Origin: Halomonas sp. S3-1-1
GTDB lineage: Bacteria > Pseudomonadota > Gammaproteobacteria > Pseudomonadales > Halomonadaceae
Assembly (NCBI RefSeq): GCF_023757625.1
Contig: NZ_JALGBZ010000001.1
Coordinates: forward strand, 434,001-498,000
DNA length: 64,000 nucleotides
Direction of reading: 5' to 3'
The notes under the pieces are model-generated. The model saw nothing but the letters and a program-made list of their open reading frames with translations, ran no database searches and was not told the origin of the DNA. Positions 51,414 to 60,778 of the stretch are shown piece by piece; positions within the stretch are counted from its first letter, which is position 1, and each line of letters begins with the position of its first letter. The translations under genes were made by a program, and so were the position numbers.

Positions 51414-54362
51414 ATGCAGTGGAACGCAGCGGTACTCGCGAAGGCGCCCGAGGCGGTCACGCCGATTGCCGAGCAGGCACTCAACAAGCTTGGTGAGGCG
51501 CTCGACAAGGCGGACAACGTCGCCTCGATGACCGATAAGCCGCTGCCCTCATCCTTCTTCGCGTCGCTTTCAAACGCGCGGCTGGCCGAGCTCTACCGGG
51601 TGCTGACGGTGTCGCACTTCGCCGCGCAAACGCTCAGTCGCTACCCGGGCTGGCTCGAAACGCTGTCAGACAGCGGCGAGCTCGACGCCAAGCCGGACAA
51701 GGCGCGCCAGCAGGCCTGGCTGACGGATGCGCTGGCCGGCGCCGAGGATGAGGAGGCCATGCACCGGGTCGTGCGCCGCTTTCGCCGCGCGCGCATGCTG
51801 GGCATCATCTGGCGCGATCTCAACCGGGGCGATGGCACCACCATGTGGGACACCGCCCAGGCACTCTCCTGGCTTGCCGAAGTGACGATCGATGCCACCC
51901 TGGGCTGGCTTGAAACCTTCTACGCCCCGCGCTGGGGCACGCCGGCGCCGTGTCGCGACGGCCGCCCCCAGCGGCTGGTGGTGCTGGGCATGGGCAAGCT
52001 CGGCGCCGGCGAGCTCAATCTTTCTTCCGATATCGACCTGATCTTCGCCTTCGCCGAGAAGGGCGAGACCAGCGGCGGGCGCAAGCCGCTGGCCCATCAG
52101 GAGTACTTCACCAAACTTGGCCAGCGCCTTATCGCCGCCCTCGATGCGGTGACCGCCGACGGCTTCGCCTTTCGCGTCGACATGCGCCTGCGCCCGCTCG
52201 GCGACGGCGGCCCGCTGGTGGGCAACTTTTCGATGCTCTCGAGCTACTACCAGGACCAGGGGCGCGAGTGGGAGCGCTACGCCATGCTCAAGGCGCGCCC
52301 GGTCGGTGGCGACATCGAAGGTGGCCAGGCGCTTTTGATGAGCCTGCGCCCCTTCGTCTACCGGCGCTATCTCGATTTCGGCGCGATCGAATCGCTTCGA
52401 GAGCTCAAGTCGATGATCAACCGCGAGGTGAAGCGCAAGGGCATGGAGAGCAACATCAAGCTCGGCCCCGGCGGCATTCGCGAGGTCGAGTTCGTCGTGC
52501 AGGCGTTTCAGCTGATTCGCGGCGGCCGCGACACCGAGCTTCAGGTCGCCTCGCTCCGGCGTGCGCTGGCCGAGCTGCCAAAGCTTGAGCTGTTGCCGGA
52601 CGAGGTCGTCGACGAGCTTTTGGCCGACTACGCCTTTTTGCGCGATGTCGAGCACGCCATCCAGGCGCTCGACGATCGTCAGACCCAGACGCTTCCGGAA
52701 GACGACGACGAGCGCGTGCGCGTGGCCTACGCTTTGCACATGGACTGGTCCGAGCTTTTAAAGGCGCTCGATGCCGCCCGCGAGCGCGTGCGCCGCCATT
52801 TCGACGCGGTGATCGCCGACCCGGAGGAGGAAACCGCCGACCCGGAAGAGGGCAGCATTGGCCTGGAGCAGTGGCGGCTTTTGTGGCGCGATGAGCTGAC
52901 CGAGGACGAGGCGACGGCGCAGCTCGAAGCCGCAGGCTTTGGGGATCCGGCCGCGGTGTTGAAGCGCTTGAAAAGCTTCTACCACTCCCGTCAGGTGCAG
53001 AGCATGCAGCGCATCGGCTTCGAGCGCCTGGACGCGCTGATGCCGCTGCTGCTCGACGCGGTATCCAACCACGACACCCCGGATACGGCGCTTGAGCGGG
53101 TGCAGCCCTTGATCGAGTCGGTGTTGCGTCGCACCGCGTACCTGGCGCTTCTGCGCGAAAACTCCCACGCCCTCGAGCATCTGATGCGCCTGTGTGCGCC
53201 GAGCCCCTGGATCGCCCAGCACCTGGCTCGCTACCCGATTTTGCTCGATGAGCTCCTGACGCCCCAAACGCTCTACACGCCGGCGGATAAAGACGCCCTG
53301 GGCGATGAGCTTCGCCAAACGCTCAACCGCCTGCCGGAGGACGACGAGGAGGCGCAGCTCGAGGCGCTCAGAGTGTTCAAGCACGCCAAGACCCTGCACG
53401 TGGCCGCCTCGGACATCGCCGGCACACGCCATTTGATGAAAGTGAGCGACTACCTGACCTACATCGCCGAGGTCATACTCGACGCCGTGCTGGCCATGGC
53501 CTGGAAGCACGTGGCGCGCAAGCACGGCGTTCCCGAGGGCGCCAGCGAGTTCGATCCGGCGTTTCTGATCGTCGGCTACGGTAAGCTGGGCGGGATCGAG
53601 CTGGGCTACGGCTCTGACCTGGACCTGGTGTTTTTGCACGACAGCGACGGCAAGGGCACGACCAACGGGCCACGCCCGCTCGATACGCCGGTGTTCTATA
53701 CGCGCCTTGGGCAGCGCATCATCCACCTGCTCACCGCCACCACGCCCGCCGGCAGCCTTTATGAGGTGGATATGCGCCTGCGTCCGTCCGGCAACGCCGG
53801 GCTGCTGGTGACCTCACTCAAGGCCTTCGGCGATTACCAGCGCCAGAACGCTTGGACCTGGGAGCACCAAGCGCTGGTGCGCGCCCGCGTGGTGGCGGGT
53901 AACGAGGCGCTGGCTGAAAAGTTCGTTGAGCTTCGCGCCGAGCTCATGACCACGCCCCGTGAGCTCGAAGCATTGAAGAACGACGTCATCGGTATGCGTC
54001 GCAAAATGCGCGATCACTTGGGCACGCCGCCGGGTAAGGCGCAGGAGACGACGTTCGATCTGAAGCAGGACGCCGGCGGCATGGTGGATATCGAGTTTCT
54101 CTGCCAGTACGGCGTGCTCGCGCTCTCCCACAAGACGCCGGCGCTCGCCACCTACCCGGACAATATGCGCATTCTGGAAACGCTTGAGGAGCACGGCTAC
54201 CTGGGTGAGGAAGAGGCGCTGGCGCTTCGCGAGGCGTACCTGGCTTACCGCAGCCGCACCCACCGCGCGGCGCTGACCGGTGACAAGCCCCTGGGCGATG
54301 TCGAGGCGCTGGCGCACCACCGCGACGCGGTTTCCCGCCTCTGGCAGCGTTTTCTGGGCTGA
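51414..54362 (+). CDS. glnE: Bifunctional glutamine synthetase adenylyltransferase / adenylyl-removing enzyme
   Basis: A 982-residue nitrogen regulator that adenylylates and deadenylylates glutamine synthetase under PII control. Two nucleotidyltransferase modules carry the paired acidic motifs: NLSSDIDLIFAF (N-terminal, deadenylylase) and ELGYGSDLDLVFLHD (C-terminal, adenylylase). GlnD-type PII-uridylyltransferase helical domains follow each. AGGAGG lies 5 nt before ATG 51414; a GTG two codons upstream lies within the ribosome site. Its 5' leader contains a hairpin. Confidence 0.96.
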   Translation: MQWNAAVLAKAPEAVTPIAEQALNKLGEALDKADNVASMTDKPLPSSFFASLSNARLAELYRVLTVSHFAAQTLSRYPGWLETLSDSGELDAKPDKARQQAWLTDALAGAEDEEAMHRVVRRFRRARMLGIIWRDLNRGDGTTMWDTAQALSWLAEVTIDATLGWLETFYAPRWGTPAPCRDGRPQRLVVLGMGKLGAGELNLSSDIDLIFAFAEKGETSGGRKPLAHQEYFTKLGQRLIAALDAVTADGFAFRVDMRLRPLGDGGPLVGNFSMLSSYYQDQGREWERYAMLKARPVGGDIEGGQALLMSLRPFVYRRYLDFGAIESLRELKSMINREVKRKGMESNIKLGPGGIREVEFVVQAFQLIRGGRDTELQVASLRRALAELPKLELLPDEVVDELLADYAFLRDVEHAIQALDDRQTQTLPEDDDERVRVAYALHMDWSELLKALDAARERVRRHFDAVIADPEEETADPEEGSIGLEQWRLLWRDELTEDEATAQLEAAGFGDPAAVLKRLKSFYHSRQVQSMQRIGFERLDALMPLLLDAVSNHDTPDTALERVQPLIESVLRRTAYLALLRENSHALEHLMRLCAPSPWIAQHLARYPILLDELLTPQTLYTPADKDALGDELRQTLNRLPEDDEEAQLEALRVFKHAKTLHVAASDIAGTRHLMKVSDYLTYIAEVILDAVLAMAWKHVARKHGVPEGASEFDPAFLIVGYGKLGGIELGYGSDLDLVFLHDSDGKGTTNGPRPLDTPVFYTRLGQRIIHLLTATTPAGSLYEVDMRLRPSGNAGLLVTSLKAFGDYQRQNAWTWEHQALVRARVVAGNEALAEKFVELRAELMTTPRELEALKNDVIGMRRKMRDHLGTPPGKAQETTFDLKQDAGGMVDIEFLCQYGVLALSHKTPALATYPDNMRILETLEEHGYLGEEEALALREAYLAYRSRTHRAALTGDKPLGDVEALAHHRDAVSRLWQRFLG

Positions 54363-54410
54363 TACCATGAAAGAGCGTTTTAAAAAGGCTTCGAGGCGGC
54401 GGGCGCGTCG

Positions 54411-55304
54411 ATGACCGGACATATCCTTGCAACGCTTTTGCCGGTGTTTCTAATCGCCGCGGCGGGGGCGCTTTATGGCCGCCTACGCACGACGAACATC
54501 GCCACGCTCAATACGCTCAACATGGAGCTGTTCGTACCGCTTCTGGTGTTCGCCGTACTGGCGGACCGCCAGGCGCCGCTGGCTGACTACGCTTGGCTCG
54601 GTGGGGCGGCGGCGCTGGTGGTGCTCGGCTCCGGGGCGCTCTTGTGGCCGCTGGCGGGGCGTCTCAAGCTCGACCGCCGGGTGTTTTTGCCGTCGATGAT
54701 GTTCAACAACTCCGGCAACATGGGGATACCGCTTCTGGTGTTCGCCTTTGGCGAGGCGGCGCTGCCGGCGGCGGTGGTGGTATTCATCGTCGAAATGCTG
54801 CTGCACTTCTCGGTGGGCATTTACATGGTCGACGCCCGCGCCTCTATCGCGCGGATGCTGCGCATGCCGATCGTCGCGGCGAGTATCGCGGGCCTTGTGG
54901 TCAACGGGGCGGGTATCGACCTTCCGGGCTGGCTGCTGGAAGCGATGCACATGCTGGGCGAGGTGTGTATTCCGCTGATGCTGTTTGCACTCGGCGTTCG
55001 CCTGCTGGAGGTGGACTTTGGCGAGTGGCGCACCGGGCTTTTGGGGGCGCTGCTCTGCCCGCTTTCAGGGCTTGTGATCGCGCTTCCACTAATGGCGATG
55101 CTGCCGCTCGATTCACTACAGCTAGCAACGCTTCTGGTCTTTGCCGCACTCCCTCCAGCGGTGTTGAACTACTTGGTCGCCGAGCAGTACGACGTCGAAC
55201 CGCAGCGGGTCGCTTCGCTCGTGTTGATCGGCAACCTCGGGAGCTTGGTCGTAATGCCGCTGGTACTGGGCGCGACGTTTGCCTTTATCCGCGCGCCGAT
55301 TTAG
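54411..55304 (+). CDS. AEC-family transporter
   Basis: A 297-residue protein with about ten helices, from the auxin efflux carrier family. Features are a repeated five-helix bundle, the NSGNMGIPLLVFAFG motif (about 99-113) near the helix break and LPPAVLNYLVAEQY late in the chain. Bacterial members move malate, malonate or other dicarboxylates; the substrate is not known. It ends 4 nt inside the convergent small membrane protein gene. Confidence 0.88.
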   Translation: MTGHILATLLPVFLIAAAGALYGRLRTTNIATLNTLNMELFVPLLVFAVLADRQAPLADYAWLGGAAALVVLGSGALLWPLAGRLKLDRRVFLPSMMFNNSGNMGIPLLVFAFGEAALPAAVVVFIVEMLLHFSVGIYMVDARASIARMLRMPIVAASIAGLVVNGAGIDLPGWLLEAMHMLGEVCIPLMLFALGVRLLEVDFGEWRTGLLGALLCPLSGLVIALPLMAMLPLDSLQLATLLVFAALPPAVLNYLVAEQYDVEPQRVASLVLIGNLGSLVVMPLVLGATFAFIRAPI

Positions 55305-55651
55305 GACTTCTCCTTTACCTCGAAGCTACCTTCGATGGCGTCCATTTCACGCTCATGGCTGCCTTGGGTAAAACCGCGGCCGCCGCCGATATCCTGGGCG
55401 TTGTCCGCGCGCATCTGCTCCATCCGCTTTTTCATTTTATGGCGCATGAACGGCATCAGCGCCCATCCCACCAAAAGAAAGAACAGGCCAAACACCAAAC
55501 CGACTACCATCAGCGCGCCGAAAGTGAGCCAGACCAGCGTGAGCTTTAACGCGCCCAGCAAGCCGTTGGACGAGGTATTGGCCGCGCGGGCTCGCCACTG
55601 GTGGGCTGCCTGCCAAGCCGCATTTTGCGACTCGCGTTGGGTATTGGTCAT
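55301..55651 (-). CDS. Small membrane protein of unknown function
   Basis: A 116-residue protein with one long or two short hydrophobic segments (about 35-66, LKLTLVWLTFGALMVVGLVFGLFFLLVG). These are flanked by a polar N terminus and a basic-then-acidic C-terminal tail (RHKMKKRMEQMRADNAQD). GGAGG precedes ATG 55651. The gene converges on the AEC transporter with a 4-nt overlap. No family was recognised. Confidence 0.7.
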   Translation of the reverse strand: MTNTQRESQNAAWQAAHQWRARAANTSSNGLLGALKLTLVWLTFGALMVVGLVFGLFFLLVGWALMPFMRHKMKKRMEQMRADNAQDIGGGRGFTQGSHEREMDAIEGSFEVKEKS

Positions 55652-55924
55652 GAAAAGCCTCCAAAAAGTATGGGCACGCATTGGAACGCCGCTAGCGGCG
55701 AGAGTTCCCCCGTGCGCCATCTTGCCCCAGGTGCCTGGTGATCGCCACCGCCTGCTCGAAAGGGGAAGCGTTGAACAGCGGCGGGGCCAAAACGTGATGC
55801 CAGCGCCCTTGGCAACTATGCTGAAGCCCACGGTGTGCGACTCGCGCCGTGAGGTTAGATCAATAATACATTCGACATGGGCAGCCGGCAGGGATGGTGA
55901 GCTCCAGGCACACAGGGAAACGCT

Positions 55925-57556
55925 ATGGTTCGTAAAGAAGGCAAGCTGGTATTCATCGCCTCTACCGTAATCATCTTTGGGCTGGTCATCGTGGGCGCTT
56001 CGTTCCCCGAGCGCTTTGGCAGCGGTGCCGAAGCCGCGCTGGGGGCAGTGACCGAGTATTTGGGGTGGTTCTACCTGCTATCGGTGTTTGGCTTCGTGCT
56101 GTTTCTGTTTGGGCTGGCGTTCAGCAAATACGGCAAGGTGCGCTTGGGCCCTCAGGACTCTAAGCCGGACTACACGTTTTTCTCCTGGATCAGCATGCTG
56201 CTCGCCGCCGGTTTCGGCGTGGGGCTGGTGTTCTACGGCATGGCCGAGCCGATGAGCCATTTCATCGAGCCGCCTTATGGTGATTTTGAGCCGGAAACCG
56301 AAGCCGCGGCGCGCTACGCCATACAGTACAGCTACTTCAACTGGGGCATCCATCAGTGGGCGGCTTTCTCGGTGGTGGGTCTGATCATCGCTTACTTTCA
56401 GTTTCGCAAGGGCCAGGCCGGGCTGGTCTCCTCGGTGCTCTCGTCAATCGTGGCGAAGAAGCCCGTCCTTCGCCCCTTCGTTTCCTGGATCGACGTGTTC
56501 GCGGTGGTGGCCACGGTGATGGGGGTGGCAACGTCGCTGGGCTTGGGCGTTTTACAGATGAACGGCGGGCTCAACGCGGTGTTTGGCGTACCCGAAGGCA
56601 CGCTTTGGCAGTTCATCATTTTGGCGGTGATGTTCTGCGCCTACATGCTCTCGACCTGGTCGGGGCTCGACAAGGGCATCAAGCGGCTATCGAATCTGAA
56701 CCTGGCCATCTGTATCGGTTTAATGCTCTACGTGCTGATCACCGGCCCGACGCTTGCGATTCTGGAAACCATTACGCTGGGCATCGGCGACTACATCCAG
56801 AATTTCATCGGCATGAGCCTGCGTATTTCGCCCCATAACCCGAATACTTGGGCGAGCGAGTGGACGATCTTCTACTGGGCCTGGGTCATCGCCTGGTCGC
56901 CCTTCGTCGGTACCTTCGTGGCGCGGGTTTCACGTGGGCGCACGATCAAGGAGTACGTATTCGGTGTGCTGATCATGCCGCCGCTGCTTGCGTGCCTGTG
57001 GATCGGCGTTTTTGGCGGCGCCGCGCTCACCATGGAGCTCAACGGCGACAACATCGGCCTGGCTGCGGCCACTCAGGAGAACATCACCGTGGCGCTTTTT
57101 GAGATGTACGAGCTGATGCCGTTCACCAGCGCTCTCTCGCTGGTCTCGATTCTGCTGATCTTCATCTTTTTGGTGACTTCGGCGGACTCGGCCTCTTACA
57201 TCGTGGCGCAGATGACCGATAACGGCTCCATCAACCCGCCGCTTTACAAGCGCGTGACCTGGGGGGTACTGATCGCGGCGATCTGTTTGACGCTGATCGC
57301 GGCAGGCGGCCTAACCGGGCTTCAGTCCGCGGCGGTACTGGCGGCGCTGCCCTTTACCTTCATTCTCTATTTGATGGTGTACGTACTGGTGCGCGAGCTG
57401 CAGGCGGATCGCCGCTCGATGCTGACCCAGCTCTATCGCCGTCACGGCGATACGCCGGTGGGGGCCGACGCCTTCGAAGCCGACGAGCTGAGTGACGCCG
57501 AGCGCGAACGCCTGCGCCGGGCGCCGCTCGTGGTCAATCGTCGCATCAAGGGCTAA
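55925..57556 (+). CDS. BCCT-family betaine/choline transporter
   Basis: A 543-residue, 12-helix symporter for glycine betaine, choline or ectoine-type solutes. The family signatures are clear: GVGLVFYGMAEPM in the substrate-binding helix and the Trp box FYWAWVIAWSPFVGTFVARVSRGRT (quoted as two parts, FYWAWVIAWSPF and VARVSRGRT). The C-terminal extension (about 60 residues, Arg- and Asp/Glu-rich) is where osmosensing resides in BetP-like members. AGGGA precedes ATG 55925. This copy is canonical and unlinked to catabolic genes, so an osmoprotectant uptake role is likely. Confidence 0.93.
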   Translation: MVRKEGKLVFIASTVIIFGLVIVGASFPERFGSGAEAALGAVTEYLGWFYLLSVFGFVLFLFGLAFSKYGKVRLGPQDSKPDYTFFSWISMLLAAGFGVGLVFYGMAEPMSHFIEPPYGDFEPETEAAARYAIQYSYFNWGIHQWAAFSVVGLIIAYFQFRKGQAGLVSSVLSSIVAKKPVLRPFVSWIDVFAVVATVMGVATSLGLGVLQMNGGLNAVFGVPEGTLWQFIILAVMFCAYMLSTWSGLDKGIKRLSNLNLAICIGLMLYVLITGPTLAILETITLGIGDYIQNFIGMSLRISPHNPNTWASEWTIFYWAWVIAWSPFVGTFVARVSRGRTIKEYVFGVLIMPPLLACLWIGVFGGAALTMELNGDNIGLAAATQENITVALFEMYELMPFTSALSLVSILLIFIFLVTSADSASYIVAQMTDNGSINPPLYKRVTWGVLIAAICLTLIAAGGLTGLQSAAVLAALPFTFILYLMVYVLVRELQADRRSMLTQLYRRHGDTPVGADAFEADELSDAERERLRRAPLVVNRRIKG

Positions 57557-57600
57557 ACTTGACGTATCATTCAACGAACCGTTCACAGGAGTAAGCGCTC

Positions 57601-57768
57601 ATGGCTCGACCACGCCACGGCGCCACGCGACGACAGCCCAAGGGGGCGGCGCTCGAACGCTACAGCGCCACCTTCGATCGGTGGCTGGATCTGGTCGTGA
57701 TCGTGGCGGTGTTGACGGCGCTGGTCATCGGCTTCTCCGCAGTGCTGGCGCACTGGCTGCTCACCTGA
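57601..57768 (+). CDS. 55-residue single-helix membrane protein downstream of the BCCT transporter
   Basis: Starts ATG 57601, 9 nt after AGGAG and 44 nt after the BCCT stop, on the same strand. The basic N terminus (MARPRHGATRRQPKGAALER) precedes one membrane helix (about 29-52, DLVVIVAVLTALVIGFSAVLAHW). Arg/Lys-rich start and lone helix suggest an N-in accessory peptide. The co-directional spacing makes co-transcription with the transporter plausible; a role in its regulation is inference only. Confidence 0.65.
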   Translation: MARPRHGATRRQPKGAALERYSATFDRWLDLVVIVAVLTALVIGFSAVLAHWLLT

Positions 57769-57866
57769 CGGGGTGGCGCCAGCACACGTTCGCTCGGCCT
57801 TGCTAAACATAACGATCAGCGCCGAAGGTACGTTAATCCGAAGCTATTTCAAGCAGAACGTACCTT

Positions 57867-57893
57867 AAAAAGGGCCATCACGGCCCTTTTTTC
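57867..57893. terminator. Bidirectional terminator
   Basis: AAAAAGGGCC-ATCAC-GGCCCTTTTTT; serves the BCCT unit from the left and the diguanylate cyclase gene from the right. Confidence 0.92.
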
Positions 57894-57902
57894 GTGGGCG
57901 GT

Positions 57903-59171
57903 TCAGGCCTCGGGAAATACCGGCCTGAACGCTTCTATGCGGTTTCGCCCGCGGTTTTTGGCATGGTAAAGCCGCGCATCGGCAAGCTTTAGGAGCTGAC
58001 CTGGCGACTCATCGCGGACCGGGTGTTGGCAGGCCACGCCCATGCTCAGCGTCAGCACGCTGTCGGTGAGATTTCGGGCGTGGGGGATCGCGAGTGCCAG
58101 CACTGCTTGGCGCATGTAGTTGGCGGTGTTCAGCGCGGCGTAAAGGTCCTTGCCCGGCAGCACGCAGACGAACTCCTCGCCGCCGTAGCGCGCCAGAAGG
58201 CCCGTGTTTGAATCGATGCAGCGATTGAGCGTGCGCGCCACGCTTTTGAGCGTCTCGTCGCCCGTGGTATGGCCGTAGTAGTCGTTGAACGCCTTGAAGC
58301 AGTCGATATCGATGAAGATGATCGCTAGCGGCGCCTGGGTCTGTACGGCGCGCGCCCACTGGCTTTCCAGAAAGGTGTCGAAGTAGCGACGGTTGGCGAT
58401 GCTGGTCAATCCATCGTGGTGCGAGAGCTGGTGCAGATGGTCGCGCTGCTCCAGCCCGCGCTGAAATTCGCACAGCAGGTGATCCATGCTCTCGACCAGG
58501 TGGCCCAGTTCGTCGTTGCGATGGCCTCTGAGCTGCGGCTTGGGCCAGTGGGCGGGCAGCGCCGGGTCGGTTTCGATAATGGCCGCGTGTACCTGTAGCA
58601 GGGGCCTGGTGATGAAGACGTGAAAAAAGAGCACGAACAGAAGGCTCAGTAGAAAGGCTTCCAGAATACTGACGCCCACTACGCTGAAGCCGCGCGCCAG
58701 AAACCGAGCGGTGAGGTGCTCGTGATCGAGTGCCAGGTGGATTTCGCCGACGCGCGACGCCGGGAGCGCGTCGTCCACGTAATAGCGAAGCGGCGCTTGG
58801 TACTCGAGCATGTCGCCAAACAGCGCCTCGCCGAGCCAGCCAAGCGGCCCTGAACGCGCATCGAAATCGGCCAGCACCCGACCGAAATCGTCCCGGATCA
58901 TGACGTAGGCGACGTCGCTGTCGTTGAACAGTCCCGAGGCGATCTGCTCGGCAAGCTCGGGGTTGAGCTGAAACGCCGCCTCCGCCGCCGCGCCGTTGAT
59001 GATCGCGATCTGCTGCTCGGTGCGCTGCTCGATGTCCTGGCGCATGGTGTGGGCGTGGCCCAAAAGCTCCAGACTACCCGACACCAGGCTGATCAGGGTG
59101 GCGATCAGCAGCGTTAACAGCGCCTGTTTGAACGTCAGGCGTCCTCTGACGAGCCCGGCGCGATTTTTCAT
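57903..59171 (-). CDS. Membrane diguanylate cyclase (GGEEF) with periplasmic sensor region
   Basis: A 422-residue protein making cyclic di-GMP. A membrane helix (about 17-36), a periplasmic domain (about 37-165) and a second helix with a HAMP-like linker lead to a GGDEF domain (about 255-415) with active-site GGEEF. The inhibitory I-site is missing: SNTG stands where RxxD is expected before LLARYGGEEF, so product inhibition is probably absent. ATG 59171 overlaps the preceding binding-protein gene by 4 nt. Third gene of a three-gene operon with two periplasmic binding proteins that may feed it the signal. Confidence 0.9.
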   Translation of the reverse strand: MKNRAGLVRGRLTFKQALLTLLIATLISLVSGSLELLGHAHTMRQDIEQRTEQQIAIINGAAAEAAFQLNPELAEQIASGLFNDSDVAYVMIRDDFGRVLADFDARSGPLGWLGEALFGDMLEYQAPLRYYVDDALPASRVGEIHLALDHEHLTARFLARGFSVVGVSILEAFLLSLLFVLFFHVFITRPLLQVHAAIIETDPALPAHWPKPQLRGHRNDELGHLVESMDHLLCEFQRGLEQRDHLHQLSHHDGLTSIANRRYFDTFLESQWARAVQTQAPLAIIFIDIDCFKAFNDYYGHTTGDETLKSVARTLNRCIDSNTGLLARYGGEEFVCVLPGKDLYAALNTANYMRQAVLALAIPHARNLTDSVLTLSMGVACQHPVRDESPGQLLKLADARLYHAKNRGRNRIEAFRPVFPEA

Positions 59172-59875
59172 GGCGTCGCTCGCAGGACGTGCTGAAGCCG
59201 CATCATCACGTGATGGGGAACGCTTGGATGGCAGGCGAGGTAAAGCGGCATGTAGGCGAAGGTAAACAAGTGGCGCAGGGTGAGGTGGCGTTCGGCGGCG
59301 ATGGCCTTTGCCGTTGCCCGGCCGGTAACGATGACGTCCAAAAGCCCGGCCTCCAGGCGCGCCACGTTCACCCGCTCGCTCGGCGCTCGAATGACGCTGA
59401 TGCCACGGCTTTCGACATAGTCGCCAATCGCGTCTTCGCGAAAGCTGCCCACCCGCAGGCCGCGAAGCTCCTTGATCTGTGTCGGCGTAAAGGGTGTGTC
59501 TGTACGCGCCAGCGCCGCCCATTCGTTGATCGCCAATGGCCCGGCCCAGCGAAACATCAGCTCCCGCGCGGGCGTGCGGGTGGTGGAGTAGACGCAGTGA
59601 TCCGGGCGAAAGCGCGCCTCGGTGTACGCTCGCGCCCAAGGAAAAAGCTGAAACTGGGCGTCGATGCCGACCTCTTCGAAGGCCCGGCGCAGCCGCGCGG
59701 TGGCGTCGCCAACGATCTCGCCGTCGATTTCATAATTGAACGGGGGGTACTCTTCGGTATTGACGCTCAGCCGGTAGGTCGGCGTTTGCGCCGACAGCGG
59801 CGAGCAGGAAAGCATCGCCGTCAGCCAAGTGAGAAAAGTGAGCCAGTGAAGGCGCCTTGCGCTACTCATCCTCAT
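59168..59875 (-). CDS. Periplasmic solute-binding-like protein (second of a tandem pair)
   Basis: About 235 residues of the type-II binding-protein fold (SBP_bac_3-like), with a signal peptide ending near SPLSAQ|TP. Mature sequence opens YRLSVNTEEYPPFNYEIDGEI, the usual hinge and ligand strand, and has TRTPARELMFRWAGP. Closely related in layout to the upstream gene (EEYPPxN, R-x-P-x-R-E-x-x-F-x-W-x-GP), so the two are paralogues. Start taken as ATG 59875, with ATG 59869 an alternative; it overlaps the upstream gene. No transporter permease is linked, so it is more likely a sensor input to the cyclase. Confidence 0.82.
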   Translation of the reverse strand: MRMSSARRLHWLTFLTWLTAMLSCSPLSAQTPTYRLSVNTEEYPPFNYEIDGEIVGDATARLRRAFEEVGIDAQFQLFPWARAYTEARFRPDHCVYSTTRTPARELMFRWAGPLAINEWAALARTDTPFTPTQIKELRGLRVGSFREDAIGDYVESRGISVIRAPSERVNVARLEAGLLDVIVTGRATAKAIAAERHLTLRHLFTFAYMPLYLACHPSVPHHVMMRLQHVLRATP

Positions 59876-60665
59876 GCACCAGCGAGGGTTCTTCAAGCGC
59901 GTGCAGCTCGGCCAGCGCCCGTTGAAAGTGCGCCACCAGCGCCGGGTCGCTTTGTGTGTTGATCGCGAAGTAGAGCGGGTAGCGGCTTAGCGTATGGATC
60001 GGCTCGAGCGCGGTGGGAGCGTGGCCGGCGCGCTCGGCCAGCCAGTCGACCACGCTCGTGCTGTAGGCCCACAGATCGACACGCGCGTTCATTAGCATGG
60101 CGAGGGCGCTTTGGCTGTCCAGCGCCCGGTGAATCAGGTGATCCGGATAGCCCGCCTCGACCAGATTGAGCTCGCCGATATCCCCGCGTATGGCGGCGAT
60201 TCGAAGGCCGGCTCCGGCCGCCTCGTCGAGGTTGTCAAGGGTCATGCCGGCCTCCCGGCGGGCGATCAGCGCGACCCGGTCGATGGCAATGGGGCCGACC
60301 CAGTCGAAAAGCGGCTCTCTGGACGGCGTACGGTTGGTCGAAAACAGCACTGTATTCGGCGTTTCAAGCGCCATTTGGTAGGCGCGAAGCCATGGGTAAC
60401 TCTGAATGAGGGCCGGGTCGAAGGGGGTATGCGTATGCTGAAACAGTTGCCTGAGCAGCTCGATCGTCTGCCCCTTTTGCGAGCCCTGATCGCGGTGATT
60501 GTAGGGCGGGTACTCTTCGGTGACGTACGAGAAGTGCGAAAGCGAGGGGGCGTCGTCGCCAAACGCCGCAAAACACCACGCAAGCCCAACCAGCAACGAT
60601 ACTCTTTTCGTCAGTGCTGGCTTGTGTGCAGCGACTCCGTGTGGCATTGGGCAGTATCCCGGCAT
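59862..60665 (-). CDS. Periplasmic solute-binding-like protein (first of a tandem pair)
   Basis: A 267-residue paralogue of the next gene. A signal peptide with a long polar start (hydrophobic core about 22-35, VSLLVGLAWCFAAFG) leads to SHFSYVTEEYPPYNH and TRTPSREPLFDWVGP-type text (NRTPSREPLFDWVGPIAI). ATG 60665 has a GAGA site; an internal ATG at 60647 would shorten the signal. It overlaps its neighbour by 14 nt. No permease gene is associated. A sensing role with the downstream diguanylate cyclase is inferred from the operon. Confidence 0.82.
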   Translation of the reverse strand: MPGYCPMPHGVAAHKPALTKRVSLLVGLAWCFAAFGDDAPSLSHFSYVTEEYPPYNHRDQGSQKGQTIELLRQLFQHTHTPFDPALIQSYPWLRAYQMALETPNTVLFSTNRTPSREPLFDWVGPIAIDRVALIARREAGMTLDNLDEAAGAGLRIAAIRGDIGELNLVEAGYPDHLIHRALDSQSALAMLMNARVDLWAYSTSVVDWLAERAGHAPTALEPIHTLSRYPLYFAINTQSDPALVAHFQRALAELHALEEPSLVHEDE

Positions 60666-60778
60666 GGCTTCTCAGAAAACTAGAGCAACTTTCTCCCTCT
60701 GTCATCCCATTTTTACCGGGTTACGCGTTACTGTAGAGCATTGTCACTCTGTTGAAGTCTGTCAGCTCGAGAGCCTCC

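Noticed and set aside
55680..55712. Stem-loop GGAAC-GCCGC...GCGGC-GAGA-GTTCC before the second BCCT gene
   Set aside because: The stem is interrupted by an asymmetric bulge and has no T run; too weak to call as an element.
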